From NCBI GenBank assembly GCA_030674155.1, contig CM060317.1, positions 40,212,395-40,276,394 on the forward strand: 64,000 nucleotides of DNA, read 5' to 3'. Source of the stretch: Stramonita haemastoma. Lineage: Eukaryota > Mollusca > Gastropoda > Neogastropoda > Muricidae. The position numbers were made by a program, and so were the translations under genes. Shown piece by piece: positions 1 to 36,676 of this stretch (the stretch's first letter is position 1; the number at the start of each line of letters is the position of its first letter). A model generated the notes under the pieces. The model was not told the DNA's origin. It worked only from the letters and a program-made list of their open reading frames with translations, and ran no database searches.

Positions 1-27
1 CCTCATAGACAAAAACGAAGCACTGAA

Positions 28-89
<62 letters not shown>

Positions 90-1125
90 TTATATGACTT
101 TGATTATGAAGTGACTAAGCCAGAGTGAGCCAAAGAACGACCAGACCAACATAGAGAAAAGGGGTGAGAAAGGAAGAAAATATCAACCCAGACAGAAAAA
201 TAGAAACTAATGCCGTGATGGGGTTTAAAAAAAAAAGAAAAAAAAAAAGGCCAAACCCTTGAAACCGGCGTTGTGCTTTTTTTTTAAACAACGCCTCAAA
301 TGCTGATCCTGATCCACTGTCATGAAAGAGACTGGGAAGTTGAACACTGCAAATCGTATTATCATAGTCCACGTGGAGGTATCAGATTTTGAGACTTAAT
401 AGGAAACTTCTATCAATGACAGAATGGGGCCAAAAACAAGTCTAATGCCCGAGGAAAGTACACACACACACTCAGTGACACAAACACGCACACACACATA
501 CATGTATCCTAAATTAATATAACGTATGAAAAGAAGCCAGCAATAAACAAACAACGTGAATGTTTTTGATTTACGCTGTATTCACTCTGTGTACATCAGA
601 TTTCAGATAAAGAGCGAAATCTTACCTTGTCAACCAGAAGTGTTGTGCAAATCTGTTTCACCACAAATTTTCCACGAGATTGCAACTTCCTGTAAACAAA
701 AGTCTCGCAATGAATTTTCCCAGTCTATAAATAGGTAAGAAATTCCGCTCGTCAAGACTAAATAAAAGTGACAGAAAGATATAAGAGAATTTTTTTTAAT
801 GGTTTTAAAATACAAAAAACTCTAAAATATAACTAAAGATGAAACACAATCTGCATAGTCATCATAATTAATTTCCGTTTGTTTGGGTAAAACGACGAAT
901 ATTATGCCCTTTCCGGTAAATGGTATCCTCCATGTGCTGAGTAAACGGTAACAAGCCGCAAGAAAAAAATTGGGAAACTGACCTAAACAGCAAAGTAAGA
1001 GTAACTCTATATTTATTGTAGGTAACACCTTTATATGTATTTTGAAAAAATCTGTGATTTCTGATATTTAGAGAGACAAATGAACTGTTTTTCGTGTGTG
1101 GGTTTGTTGGCTGTGATGAAGGGTT

Positions 1126-1159
<34 letters not shown>

Positions 1160-2075
1160 TAAATGCTTTGGTCTTGCCACACACTGAAGTTGGTTAATTA
1201 AGGAAACTCGAAAGAAAAATTTCAGTTATTTACGAAGCTTAGTAAGAAATTTGAGTCAGGTCAATTGAAGATTCGGAAAAGAAAGTTGCCTGTGGTGTGA
1301 GTTGTTATTGAAGTGCAGTAAAGATTGAAAATGACTAAAATAGGCCTATAGGTCCATTCTGGTGCGACGCACGATCGATTTTGACCATATGTTCTTAGCC
1401 TATTGCTGAGGATGTTGTAGCGCGTTCCCAAAGTTAATATCCTGAGGGTTACATGGGACATTCACTCTGAGTCTGACTCACCCTACCACTAGTACCAGGA
1501 AATCACTGTCACTACTGTCAGTGTGTGATTGGAACTGGAAAACTGTACAAGTTTACACACTGGATCAGTGGATGAGGTTTGCTTGTTGTAGGACTAGGCA
1601 ATAGGCATACAACGGTACATGTATTCAAGTGTTTTTAAATATGAGCTGTTTTCAATTATATAAATAAATTATATGCCATTTTACTGTTTCTGTCTCACTT
1701 TTTCTCAGTCAGTAAGTGTCTGAGCATTTGTTGAAAAAGAGTCTTGAAGAAAAAGAATTGTAAGGAAAGTTTTTGAATAGAAGTATCTGTGGGTAGAAAT
1801 GAGAAGGTATGTAAAAAAAACACCAACTAATTATTTTAAAAATAAAACTAATTAATAACATAATGTTAAACTGAGCAAAACTGAGCAAAAATTAGATGGT
1901 TTTACTTCACCAAAGTAACATTGCATAATCTTGTTTAATTGTATGTTACCTAGAAATTATATGAGGGAAAACTGTCATAGCACCAGAAACTAGTGGATAG
2001 TCATTTGGTTTGATTTTGGTTTGTTACAAACATTTAAAATTTTATTCTAGAATTGTCTGATATGAAATTGTAAGG
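1..2075. other. Intergenic, no gene recognised
   Basis: AT-rich with (TA)n, a CA-rich patch near 462-500 and a T28 run at 1131-1158. Short open frames show no family resemblance. Confidence 0.6.
34..88. repeat. (TA)n microsatellite
   Basis: Uninterrupted TA run near the left border. Confidence 0.9.
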
Positions 2076-2665
2076 ACGGGATAGTTCAGTGGTCAGAACG
2101 ATCACTTTCCCCAAGCTAAGGTTAAGCAGCATTGAGCATGAATACTAAATGGATGGGTGACTATTTGCACACTTTTGCATCAGTACAGTACCCCAGTTCA
2201 GTAGATGGTGTCCCATAAACTATGTGGTCATTGGGGAGTGAGGCATCAGAGACCTCTTCAGGGCAGCGCTTATCTCCTCTCCCTTGCTGCTTTACCTTTA
2301 CTGACCCTAAAGAGGGCAGGTACCCATTTACAGCTGGGTGAACTAGGGGGACTGTATTGAAGCCAATGCATACAACTAATCACCCATCCAATCAGTAAAC
2401 ACACCATTGCTGTTTAACACTGAATGGGAAAGGCGAGTGCTCTGACCACCGAGCTATCTTGTCTTGTTCACCTAGCTTTAAATGAGTACCTGCCGTCTTT
2501 AGGGTCAGGGAAGGTAAAGCGGTGAAGGAGAAAAGATGGGCACCACCCTCAGTATGCTGGCCCCTGGAGAAGCTGACATCTCTGACATCTTGCTTCTCAA
2601 CAACTTCATAGGTTATGGGAACAGTCTGAACACCTTTGGCTTTACCTTTTATGGGTTTATGGTCA
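2076..2665 (+). mobile_element. SINE family D host copy, split by the nested copy
   Basis: 5' part 2076-2200 (GGATAGTTCAGTGGTCAGAAC; GGTTAAGCAGCATTGAGCAT; AAATGGATGGGTGAC) and 3' part 2466-2665 (GAGTACCTGCCGTCTTTAGG, CTTCATAGGTTATGGGA). The middle segment resembles 5S rRNA control region sequence. Confidence 0.6.
2201..2465 (-). mobile_element. SINE family D (5S-rRNA-like), reverse, nested
   Basis: Complete reverse copy: the head reads GATAGCTCGGTGGTCAGAGC, then a 5S-like segment GGATGGGTGATTAG, ending ATGGGACACC. It splits another family D copy (2076-2200 and 2466-2665, + strand). Confidence 0.65.
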
Positions 2666-2823
2666 ATGGGAACAACTATATAGTATTGTACTAAAATGCC
2701 AAAGTATAAAATATAATGTATGTTTTCCATGGATTAAACCATATGTATACATGGATTTATAGGGTACATGGATTAAACCGCATATAATAAATTATTATGT
2801 ATTATATGTTTTCCATGGATTAA

Positions 2824-3880
2824 CCCTTTGCTGGGCACAACGCCCCAAAGCGCCCGACCCTGTCCTTGGGCAAAACGCCCCAAAGCGCCCGGCGACATAA
2901 CTGTCACTTCAGAGCGATCATACAGTCGAAATTCCCGCCAATCTCGCTTCAAATCTCGTGAATATAGAAGCCACGAGACTGCCCGCGAGACTTCCGCATG
3001 TTTATTACAAATGGCGGCGATTGGAGTGAGTTTGTTGCAAGTTTTGGAGGAAAAAAATCGCAAATTTTTCCAAGATGGATGCTATCTTCGAACCCGACAT
3101 TTACGATCGTTTTTACAGCTTCCATGCCGAAAATATGACGCTGTGAGATGTGTATCTAGGCTCAAATATCGATGTAATCGATCCTAGTAGTGTGTGCACT
3201 TCTGAGTTTGTTGACTGAAGTGAGAGAGACGACTTTGACTACGGCGAAGTTCGAGACGAAAATCGATCGTCAAATCTAACACGGCCGATACGCGTTTTGA
3301 ATTCTACTCTTAGATTTGGGGAAATTATCGTGGATTTCAAGTTCAGCAATGGTTCAGAACTTGATATATTGTGTTATTTGGTTGCTATTCGGGATTTTGA
3401 TACGGTAGCGGCTCAAATTTAAACGTTAAGCTGATCGCGATCATCGGTAAACAAAAATGGCGATCGTCGGAATGTTCGATGTGTTCGTGCATCATTTATC
3501 AAAAACACTAAAAAACCAACAGTAGGTTGAAAATATCTTTTCTATAATTGTTTCTTAATGTTTTAGTTTTTATTTAATCAAAATCCATGCACGCATTCTA
3601 ATGTTATTGCAACGCTAACTGTAACACACACAAACCAATCAATGACTTTGTGTGTTTATGCATTATAATTCTAAAAGAAAATAAAAATAATGACAAAAAT
3701 TGGGTATTAGCAATTTCTTTATTCATTTCTGCATCTTGCTGTTTTTATTTCATCAAAATCCACCTTACCATAGTAGAGTTATTGCATGTTAAATACATAC
3801 ACCCACTCACAAGCCATCCACCTCCATTTTCTCTGCCCGGCAGGAAGGTGACAAATGATTTTGCTGTGCCCAGCAAAGGG
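2824..3880. mobile_element. TTAA-flanked DNA transposon remnant 1 (piggyBac-like)
   Basis: Flanked by TTAA (2820-2823, 3881-3884). Inverted termini CCCTTTGCTGGGCACA and TGTGCCCAGCAAAGGG match perfectly. Inside the left end ACGCCCCAAAGCGCCCG occurs twice, 39 bases apart. A short ATG frame at 3075 (MDAIFEPDIYDRFYSFHAEN) followed by acidic stop-broken sequence could be a decayed transposase start. No catalytic core remains. Confidence 0.75.
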
Positions 3881-4202
3881 TTAAACCGTTTTCTGTCAGC
3901 CTCTGTGTTACTGTATATAATTTTTTTAAAGTATTCAAATTTTTGCTGAAGCCAATGCTTCTCAGCACATCACGCTGGGCTAGCATTTCTTCAATCATTT
4001 GATGTCATGATGAATTTAAGAACTTTTGTAAAACATTAAACAAACCTTGGCTTTGCAGTTTTACACCCTGAAAACATTTTAAAATACTGTCTGCAATTTT
4101 AGAAGTTTAGCTTTAAAAGAAGTAAATATCACAATGATAGCAAACACCCCCAAGTTCTAGTTTCGAATGATGTTTTTTTTATACAATGAGACATCTATAT
4201 AT

Positions 4203-4600
4203 TTGTTTAGATATTTTTGTTGTTGTTGTTCCTTGCCTAAAGCTCCACGGTTCACCAATGCTTGCAATGGTGGAATTTACGGCAACCATTTTTGCCCACT
4301 AAGAACCAAGGTAGCCGCATTCTGACTTCGGGGATGTATACTTGGTATGTTCATGTTTGTGCAACCATCAAATGCTGACATGAATATGGGGGAAGGTACA
4401 TATTTGATCTTCTGTATACATCTCGTCATCTGATACATGAAGGGAATCAAGGCCCTGGCAGGTCTGCACTTGAAGTTGACCTGGAAGATCATAAAAATCC
4501 CGACCATTTATTTATCAGATGCTGCCGATATTTGAACCCACAACTTCATAGACCCAAAGCATTGAAGTCAAACAAATTTAACCACTCGGCTAAAGCATCT
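4203..4600 (-). mobile_element. tRNA-headed SINE (family E), reverse
   Basis: Head at the right (reverse reads TAGCCGAGTGGTTAAATTTG ... GTGGGTTCAAATATC, Leu/Ser-like); 3' end at the left (reverse GGTGAACCGTGGAGCTTTAG, AACAACAACAA). Confidence 0.6.
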
Positions 4601-5415
4601 GTTGAAATTCTCTTCAGTATATTATCCCCAGCAGACGACTGTAACATCAATTTGATATTCGATCATACCAAAAAAACAAAACAAAAAGTATTTATTACTT
4701 CAGGGCAACATGGGTGAATTATCTGATCTTGTACTCCAGTCATATGTTTTCATTAATTTGTTGTTTTTTTTAGCTTTAGTTTTCATGAAAGAAAGCCCCA
4801 AAGCAGATATTGATCATTTAGAAACTTGCCAAGTCAACACACACAAAAAAGGGGAAGTTTGTCATAGGTCTTGGTCAGATCAATGAAAGTGCTTTTGCCT
4901 GACAGAGACATACTGCTAGAGTGTGAATAATACTAGTGCATAGCCTCAGCTGCTATGTATCACTATCAGGCATGAATTTTATGCGGAAAAGATGAAAGAA
5001 GCACAACTATGTGTAACAGGTTGGATTCTGTATCTAGTGCAGAGTTTTTACTTCTCAGTGTAAGTGTAGTGTAACACACAAATATTGAAAAATTTTGCTA
5101 CACACAGTGACACAAGATTTTTTTTTTTAATTGGGAGGGTGGGGGTGCAGAACTTTCATAGTGTGTTATTCAGTTCCTTGGTTATATAACATTTTCAAAT
5201 AAGAAAAGACACCACAAGCAGTTCATCTGATAGCATCCTGAGAGTGGACTTTGACTCTCACCAACAAAGCAGGGGATCGTTTGGTGGGTTTTCCTTAAAG
5301 GTTTAAAGAAGCGCTTCAAGTTCTGAGAAAATGCTGCTATGAGACACAATTTCTTTCAAAATTTCTGGAAGGAGGGCTTAGTTAAAGATCAGGAACCTGA
5401 AAAATTCTTACTAAA

Positions 5416-5653
5416 TGTTATGTAACATATTACCATCAAGTATCATTAGGTCTTTGATGGAAAGACTGAAGTGTTCTGTGACGTATGTTAGTAGTAATCA
5501 GAATGCTGATAGCAGCACGAGATGATTGTGTACATATGAAATGATAGTTGTTCAGTTATTCGAATGCATGGTCAGTGGAGAAGAAGACATCACAGAGTAA
5601 AGACGTACAAGCATTCGCTCTGCCTTTGAGTCTTGTCTTGAAAGAACGAAACA
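5416..5653 (+). repeat. Candidate 5' LTR of the gypsy-like element
   Basis: Begins TGTTATGTAACATA and ends ACGAAACA (TG...CA), directly abutting a primer-binding site. Without a 3' LTR the left border is inferred. Confidence 0.45.
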
Positions 5654-5667
5654 TGGTGTCAGAAGTG
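5654..5667 (+). other. tRNA-Leu primer-binding site
   Basis: TGGTGTCAGAAGTG is the complement of the 3' end of metazoan tRNA-Leu including CCA, right after the putative LTR and 80 bases before the gag start. Confidence 0.7.
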
Positions 5668-5747
5668 ATGGTGTCAGCAGTAATTTGAAACAGAAAGGAA
5701 ATCTCAACATAGAAGACTGAAGAAGACTGAAAGTTCAGCCATGGAAA

Positions 5748-7243
5748 ATGAATACGAAGAAAGAGGAGCAGATGACGACGTGTGAACATTCCTCTACCCC
5801 GAAACTTGATGTGAAGGGAGGAAGCCTGCAGAGCAGCTGGAGAAAATTCAAGAGGCTTTGGGACAGCTACGAAATTGTCACAAACCAGAGGGAAGAACGT
5901 TCGACATACAGGACAGCAGTGTTTCTGTCGTGTATTGGTCTTGATGCACTGGACATCTACGAAGGTTTGTCGTTCGCAAATGAAGCTGAAAGAAATGATA
6001 TAGACACTGTACTTGAGAAATTCGAAGAATACTGTGTTGGCTCAACAAACGAGACTTACGAAGCATTTAAGTTCAACTGCAGACACCAGGCAGCAGGTGA
6101 GTCCATGGAAGAATATGTGGCAGACCGGAGAAGACTGATCAAAACCTGCAACTGTGAACCTATAGAAAATAGACTGCTGAGAGACCAAATTGTGCTAGGT
6201 GCACGCGACGAGACTTTAAGATCAAAACTGCTAGAAGTCCGACAGCTGATGTTGACAGGATGTGTTGATATGTGCAGAGCACACGAAACGAGTCAACAAC
6301 AAACGATACAGATGGCAAAGAAGACACAGGATGCGCAGGAAGTCCAAGCGTTTAGAGAAAAGAAATATTCAAAAATGAACATGAAAGGATCCAGATCAGA
6401 GAATGGAATGAGATGTGGATACTGTGGTGGTAGGCACCCAAGAGCAAAAGAAAAATGTCCAGCTTTTGGGAAGAGATGCAGAGCTTGCGGAGCGAACAAT
6501 CACTTTGCTTCATGCTGCAAAACACCGAAATGGTACCAGAAGAAAACAAAAATTCGACACTTTGAAAAAGAGTATTCGGATACAGAGAGTGAACATGAAA
6601 TTCTCAAGATTGACGATAAAGCAAGAAAAAAGAATAGAAATATACGTGCAAGAATGCTGATCAATGAAATGCCAGTAAGATTTCTTCTTGATACAGGGGC
6701 AACAACAAATGTTATGTCCGAGAGCCTGTACAGAGAAGTCAACGGGGATGAACGATGCTCTGACCTACAAGACATACAGAGAAAACTGGTAATGTTCAAC
6801 GGAACTGAAATGGAGCCGGTTGGCGAAAGAATACTGCGAGTGAAGAACCCCAAGAACAGAAAGAAATACAAGGTGAACTTCGTGATTGTGGAAAAAGACT
6901 GTAAACCAGTATTAGGACTGAGAGCTGTACAGGGCATGCAGCTGCTGACAATCCATGAAGAAAACATTGCAACAGTATCAGCAGACCAGAAAGCACAGCA
7001 GACAAGTGCAGAGGACATAATGGAAACATACAAAGATGTCTTTGAAGGAGAAGGAAAGCTGGAAGGTAAACTACACCTGGAAACTGACCCCAGCATTGCG
7101 CCAGTGAAGATGCCTTGTAGAAAATGGCCAATAGCAGTTCAGGAGAAAGTGAAGAATGAACTGAAGCGGTTGGAGAAACTGAACGTTGTCACTAAAGTAG
7201 ACACCCCTACTGAGTGGATCAGCAGCCTGGTCGTAGCAACGAC
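5748..7243 (+). CDS. Ty3/gypsy-like gag-pol ORF, truncated in RT
   Basis: A continuous frame of about 500 codons. It encodes a gag-like helical region (KFKRLWDSYEIVTNQ, residues about 31-45), two CCHC zinc knuckles (C-x2-C-x3-H-x6-C near residue 223; C-x2-C-x4-H-x4-C near 243), an aspartic protease with LLDTGATTNVM (about 311-321), and the beginning of reverse transcriptase (VTKVDTPTEWISSLVVA, about 480-497). Homology stops near 7243 and the frame then runs into G/T-rich sequence to a stop at 7287-7289. Gag and pol are in one frame. No RT catalytic motif, RNase H, integrase or 3' LTR follows, so the copy is 3'-truncated. It is a retrotransposon remnant, not a host gene. Confidence 0.88.
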
Positions 7244-7289
7244 AATTCAAAGTGTGTGTGGGGTTTTTTGGGTTTGTTTGTTTTTTTAA

Positions 7290-8682
7290 CAATTCGAAGT
7301 GTTACAGTTGCATAGATTTTGTTTCGTTTTGCTGGTGTTTTTTGTTGTTGTTTTTTTTAAAAAATTTTTTTAGACAAGGCATGTATATTTATGAAGTTCT
7401 TCTGTTGTGCAATAACCATCCTGTTTCAGTGTTTGACTGTAGTGGTTGGCTACCTCTAGGGCTTTATGAGGCATGACTTGAATAGGCCTACTTGGTTTTG
7501 ATTTCAGTGTCTTTATATTGCTGTGCATGTTTTAATCTGAGTTTTGACAATCAATGATGAAGTATTAGCCCAGATAATTAATAAATTAATATCTCAACAT
7601 TCATGTGTGGTTGGCTGGGATATTGTTATCATGAGGAACTACTGAATAGTTAATCTTGGTATCTTAACTGTCTACATAACCGTTCCTATAGTTAGTTTAG
7701 TGTCAAAAGGGAGGTGATAACCCTGATATGATCTCTTGTCCCTTAAGGCTGAGTATTACTATTCCATTATCTTTATGACTCTATCAGTCGCTCTGTGTTA
7801 CTGTTAATCATCACACTGTTAGTGTTATTGGCAAATGCTTTTTAAACTCCAGTCTAATCATGCTGTTCATAGCCTACTGACCACACAGACCATATCAGGC
7901 AATTACTTAATTAAAGTTTGCATTAAAACTGTACATTGTATATATCATGTAGTTTGTGTACTTATTACAGCACATATTATATATATATAACCATATATAT
8001 ATATATATATATTATATGTTATTGGGCATTCCCCAGCTTAACATCCTAGGGTTCTTCCAGAATATGCACTGTCTCACTCATCACATCTAGGAATCACTAT
8101 GAAACCATACTTGAATTCCAGATGAGAAATTGATGACTGTTTTGAAGTACCTCACTGCACAGGCAGCCTTACTTTTCATGACTTCTAAGTACTTCAGAGG
8201 ATTTTTTCTCCTCTAAAGGAGAGAGTGGGTTGTTAATGTTATGCTAAGATAATGGCTTGCCATAGAATGATAGAATAGATGGAGATGGTCTTTTAACATA
8301 GCACTTCAGAACACAACATTTATAAATTAAATGTAGACCTTGGCACTTTGGTTACACCAATAACCTGAATAAGTAGCAACGCTTTTGTCCTCTCCCAAGC
8401 ATGTGGGTAAATTATCTGGAACTCCTAAATGTCAGCTGAATCATAGGTTTGTGACTGGAAAAATCATTTGGGAGAGGGGCAGTGTGTTCAATGAATTGTT
8501 TTTGTATATTTTGGGGGGGGAGTCTTTTTTGTATTGTTCTTTTTAACTCCTTTTTTCTGCTTGGTGAAGATATCATAAAGTTAGTCTTATTTATTACCTG
8601 TAGAATTTTTTGTTCTTAAGATAGTCACATTCTGATTTTGGAGAAAAAAATGTAAACTGTTTGATAACAGACAGCCTCCAAA
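7290..8682. other. Region upstream of ABCF2, no clear promoter
   Basis: AT-rich; contains a (TA)n run at 7978-8012. I see no TATA box or CpG-rich block near the start codon. The ABCF2 transcription start and any 5' UTR exon probably lie here but cannot be placed. Confidence 0.5.
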
Positions 8683-32717
<24,035 letters not shown>

Positions 32718-33571
32718 CACCCTAGTTCTCCTGCTTTGCTGAGGCTGTTTCCTTCCTAGCTTGGCCAGAACAAACCTCACTGACTTCACCATTGGCTTGT
32801 GGGACTGACTACAGGAGCATTCTAAAGAATAGACACTGGATGAATTCCTTGGAAAGGGGATTGGACTAGAAGAAAAGGGATGTCGTTAGATAACAACAAA
32901 AAATTGGTGTAAATATGGGTAGAGCGATGAAGAGTTGTTTCAGAATCAAACTGTGTAATTTGTTATTTTATTTTTGAGTGAAATGTGAAGGTAGATTGGA
33001 AGAGGGGGGGGGGGTTGAAAATTGAGCATTGGAAAAAGACTTACAGGCATAGGTGTTAGAAAAATTTTTTTGCTTCAATTTTTAAACCAGTTCACTTTTT
33101 TTCCTTTATTGAATCATTAAATTATTGGGTTTTCTTGTCCAGTTTTCAATTGTGTGTTCTCCTTTGAAAGGAAACAAGTTGAACATATGCACTCACTTTG
33201 CTTTCTTATTGATCAGTCATACAGACTTCAATTTCTGACATGGTGTTTGCATATATATATTTTACCCTTTGGCTTCAGAACATTCTCTAAGCAGCATCAC
33301 ATCATGAAGTTGGCTTCATGGTTTTTTCACTTACATTTATCAATGCCACATAGAAGTTTTATCCTTGAAGTTATCAAAGACATTGATACCACTTAAGACA
33401 TTTTATCCTACTTTTTATGGACTATTCTGAATGTTGTTTTCTCATTGCATATTGCAATTGTAAACATATGGAATAGTCTTTATTTATTATACAGTTTTGT
33501 GGCTAGTAAGTGTGTTGCTAGAAAATTTTTTAAGACTTTAGTGTATAAATTGTAACATTTTGGACAATAAA
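32718..33571 (+). other. ABCF2: ABCF2 3' UTR (inferred extent)
   Basis: AT-rich sequence without another gene follows the stop. The first convincing AATAAA polyadenylation hexamer is at 33566-33571. The UTR extent is inferred from that hexamer only. Confidence 0.5.
33566..33571 (+). terminator. Candidate polyadenylation signal of ABCF2
   Basis: AATAAA in GGACAATAAACAC, about 850 bases after the stop codon, with T/G-rich sequence (TTGTGTGTGC) some 50 bases downstream. Confidence 0.45.
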
Positions 33572-34956
33572 CACAAGCCATATGGTGAATGTCATAAATT
33601 GTGCCAGACTTGTGTGTGCTAATGCGAGTCAAGACCATATTCATTGTTGTGGATACACTTATTGTGGCATTTCTTTTTTTTTCTTGGAATATGTATAATG
33701 TAGGGCTCACTGGACTCCGATTTGCAAAAAAAAACCCCAACTAAAATCTTGTGGTTCAATTTAAGTCAGTGTTAGTGGCTCCTGTCATCTTACAAGGTTG
33801 GTTTGGTCCATATGGATCATTCCATACCTCCATGTGAAAAACTGAATTGAACTGACAGGTGCTTGATTTATCTCAAGAATTGTATTACTCAGCTTATTTA
33901 TCTTACTTGCTTTTATTAGGCAGACATGGGATTTCTCTGCTTGTTTGTGGAATTCCACCATCACTTCTTCAATTTCCACCTTTTTATTTCAATATTGTCC
34001 AATTTAAAAAAATTTCCGCTGCAAGAACAAAAACTCATTCAAACAGTAGTCAAAGCGATCAGAGAAAGCACATGGGCTGCAAAAGTTGAGAAGTTTGACC
34101 TATATAGAAACACTCAGGCATTTTCTGAATGCAATTGAGACAAAGAAATTTTAAACCAATGAGAAGTCGCTTCATTCAGAGGTCAAAGGCGATAGCTTCC
34201 CGAGGTCCACTTCGGCCATTATCAGAAAGAAGCAACTTGGAAGACTTTTGACAAGAGAACTAGAATTTTTTTTTAAATTATGCTTCCAGCAAAGAGCCCA
34301 GCTCTGTACCACTGTGGAATTAAAGGCTCAAAAAATATTACTAATGAAGTGCCATTGTTGCAAAGTGTTTTACATCTGCAAACTTGATTTAAATGGATAC
34401 CGTCTTTATGTACCACACAACTACTCCGGTGACTGTGTCAAACTGTGCTTGAAGAGGGGGCAATGCAATTGCTGAAGAAGACAGTTGGGCACTGTTCGAA
34501 AAGTTTTCAGTAGCTGCCAAGGAAATGAGTGTATTAGCTCCAAAAATGGATAACTCTGTCAGTGTCGGAATGAAAACTTTGTTCACCGCAAATTCTATTG
34601 CTGAAAGAAAAAAATGAAAATCAAAAGAAGGAAGAATCTGTAAATGAGGTTTGAATACCAAATGAAGAATGTATCTTCGTAGGTTGTCCAGAATCGACAA
34701 ATGTTGTTGTTCCCAAACTTATCTTTGCTAGGACAGCTCATTCAAGAAGCTGGTGAGGCTGTGTGCCTTGCAACACGTTGAAATGCATCATACTCACCAA
34801 TGAGTTCTTGTTTAGCAGCCTGTAAAACAAGAGTAGATCTAGATCTATACAAATATTTAGTCACTACTTGGGATAAGAGGTAGATAAAAATAAAAAAAGT
34901 ATTTCAATATGTATCTGTAACCCTTGGGAAGAAATATTCAATCCATCTCTGCTAGC
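33572..34956. other. Intergenic between the convergent genes, nothing recognised
   Basis: AT-rich unique-looking sequence without convincing frames or repeat hallmarks. Confidence 0.5.
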
Positions 34957-34962
34957 CTAAAT

Positions 34963-36676
34963 CAGGGGTGGGAATTGACAGAGTCCAAAAACTCTGAAAA
35001 GTGGGGGGGTCCAGGGGGCATTGCCCCCTGGCAGGGTCAAGGGGCAGAGCCCCTTGTGGGGGTCAGGGGGCGTTGCCCCCTGAAAGCTGAGGGTTTTTCA
35101 ACAATTCTAACCTGTTTTAACGGCCTCTCCTTGAACTAATTTCAGTTCTTGATACTAAGCAATTTCTGCCCTAAAATAAGCTCTCCAAGTATGACTTTCT
35201 GTCATTTCTTCAATCTGAAGGAGGTCCTATACCCAAGTAATCACATAGCAAAAATGAGTATGTTTCTAGACAAATGTGCACTAATGCAGATAGAGGTCAA
35301 GAGGAAGAAAGAGAAAGAAGGACAGACACACATAGACAGAGAAACAGAGAGAGAGAGGGGGGGGGGGGGGAAGAAGTGTGTGTGTGTCTGACTGTGTGTA
35401 AGAGATAGGGAGAGATGGAGAAAATAGAGAGACAGAGAAGTGTGTGTGTGTGTAAGTCATTTACTTCCAGTGTGTGTGTGTGTGGAGAGAGGAGGGGGGG
35501 GGGGTTAAAGTCAATTTTGTATGCCCATTTTCAGAGTTGGAGAGACATCTAGATCTAGATGAGAAAAGATGTGAAATCCAATGTTAGTCTTATTTTTTCC
35601 TCCCATAGGGTACAGAGAGAGAGAGAGGGAGGGAGGGAGAGAGACAGAGGGAGGGAGGTAGGTCAAAGTCAATTTTGTTTTCCCACTTTCAGAGTTGGAA
35701 AGAGAGAGATATATATTATCTAAATCTAGATGAGAAGACAAGTGAAAGGCAATATTAAAGTCTTGCCTCCCCCCCCCCTCCCCCATCCCACCTAGGAGAG
35801 AGAGAGAGAGAGATTCTTAACTGATGGATGTCTTTCTGAAGAATTTAATTTTGTACAGCCTCCTGGTGATCACCATCGTTTTTGTGTGATGCTGGAAGTC
35901 CTTTAGTGAAGGAATTGTTCTTTCCTTTTTTCTTTTTTTTTAATGCACAGCCATGTCACATGCCGTCATCACTGTTCTCAAGCCCGGGCTACTTGTCTAG
36001 CCAGATCTGGAAAACCCTTTTTGAAAACTTTTTGGTCTACCAGCTCTCTGCTGGGTCAGGGCATCTTCTGCTATAGATCTATTCAATAGATCTGTCACGA
36101 TGACATCATTTGTGTCAGGAGTTCAAGGCTTCTTGGAAAATGACGTGATGACGTAAAACGAATAGGAAAATGATGTCAGGCCAGCTGGCTTCATTGTGGA
36201 TTGCGGTGCTGATCAGTGAATCGCGCAGTCCCTTGGGTATCAACGTAATGACCATCCCATGCAGCCCTATATTGTAGAGATTTCATAAACGGCAGTTGCA
36301 ATGACGCACTGTTCGTTCAAATACGTGCTGTCGGTTTTATTTTGCGGCAAAGTTGAAGAAAATGCGGGAATCCCGCAAAAGCCCACCCCAGAATCAACAC
36401 TGAATAGGCCTAGGTCAATTCTGGTACTGCGTTCAGTGATTGCGTTCCCACACACACGCGTGTTGGGCAACACTACCGGACCTTCAGCGGACAGACACAG
36501 CTTGCAAACGATCCCCCATTTAGCTCCCGCGCTTGAACAGTAGGCCTACGCCACAGCCGGTGCACAAATAATTTTGCTCCCCACGATTTTTTTTCCGCGG
36601 ACTGAAGTTTTTTTTCCGCGGAAGTAGATTCCAAAAACTCGGAAATTTGCGTTTCCGCGGACAATTCCCACTCCTG
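34963..36676 (+). mobile_element. hAT-like element H1 with 6-bp duplication
   Basis: Starts CAGGGGTGGGAATTG, ends CAATTCCCACTCCTG; 6-bp duplication CTAAAT (34957-34962, 36677-36682). Contains three G/C-rich hairpins at 35010-35081, GA-rich microsatellites (35290-35810) and no intact transposase. Confidence 0.7.

Noticed and set aside
110..735. Possible exons and TATA-like sequence (TATAAATAG at 726-734; - strand donor GTAAGA at 625; short frame at 115-372)
   Set aside because: Signals are isolated, and the predicted peptide is low-complexity hydrophobic sequence without family resemblance.
6500..7096. 198-codon - strand frame
   Set aside because: Antisense shadow of the gag-pol frame, without its own features.
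8671..8682. Acceptor-like AG just before the ABCF2 ATG
   Set aside because: Plausible 5' UTR splice, but no upstream exon could be identified, so it is not annotated.
33741..34760. Frames resembling coding sequence (for example near 33859-34138)
   Set aside because: No motif, no splice-consistent extension and no homologous family recognised.
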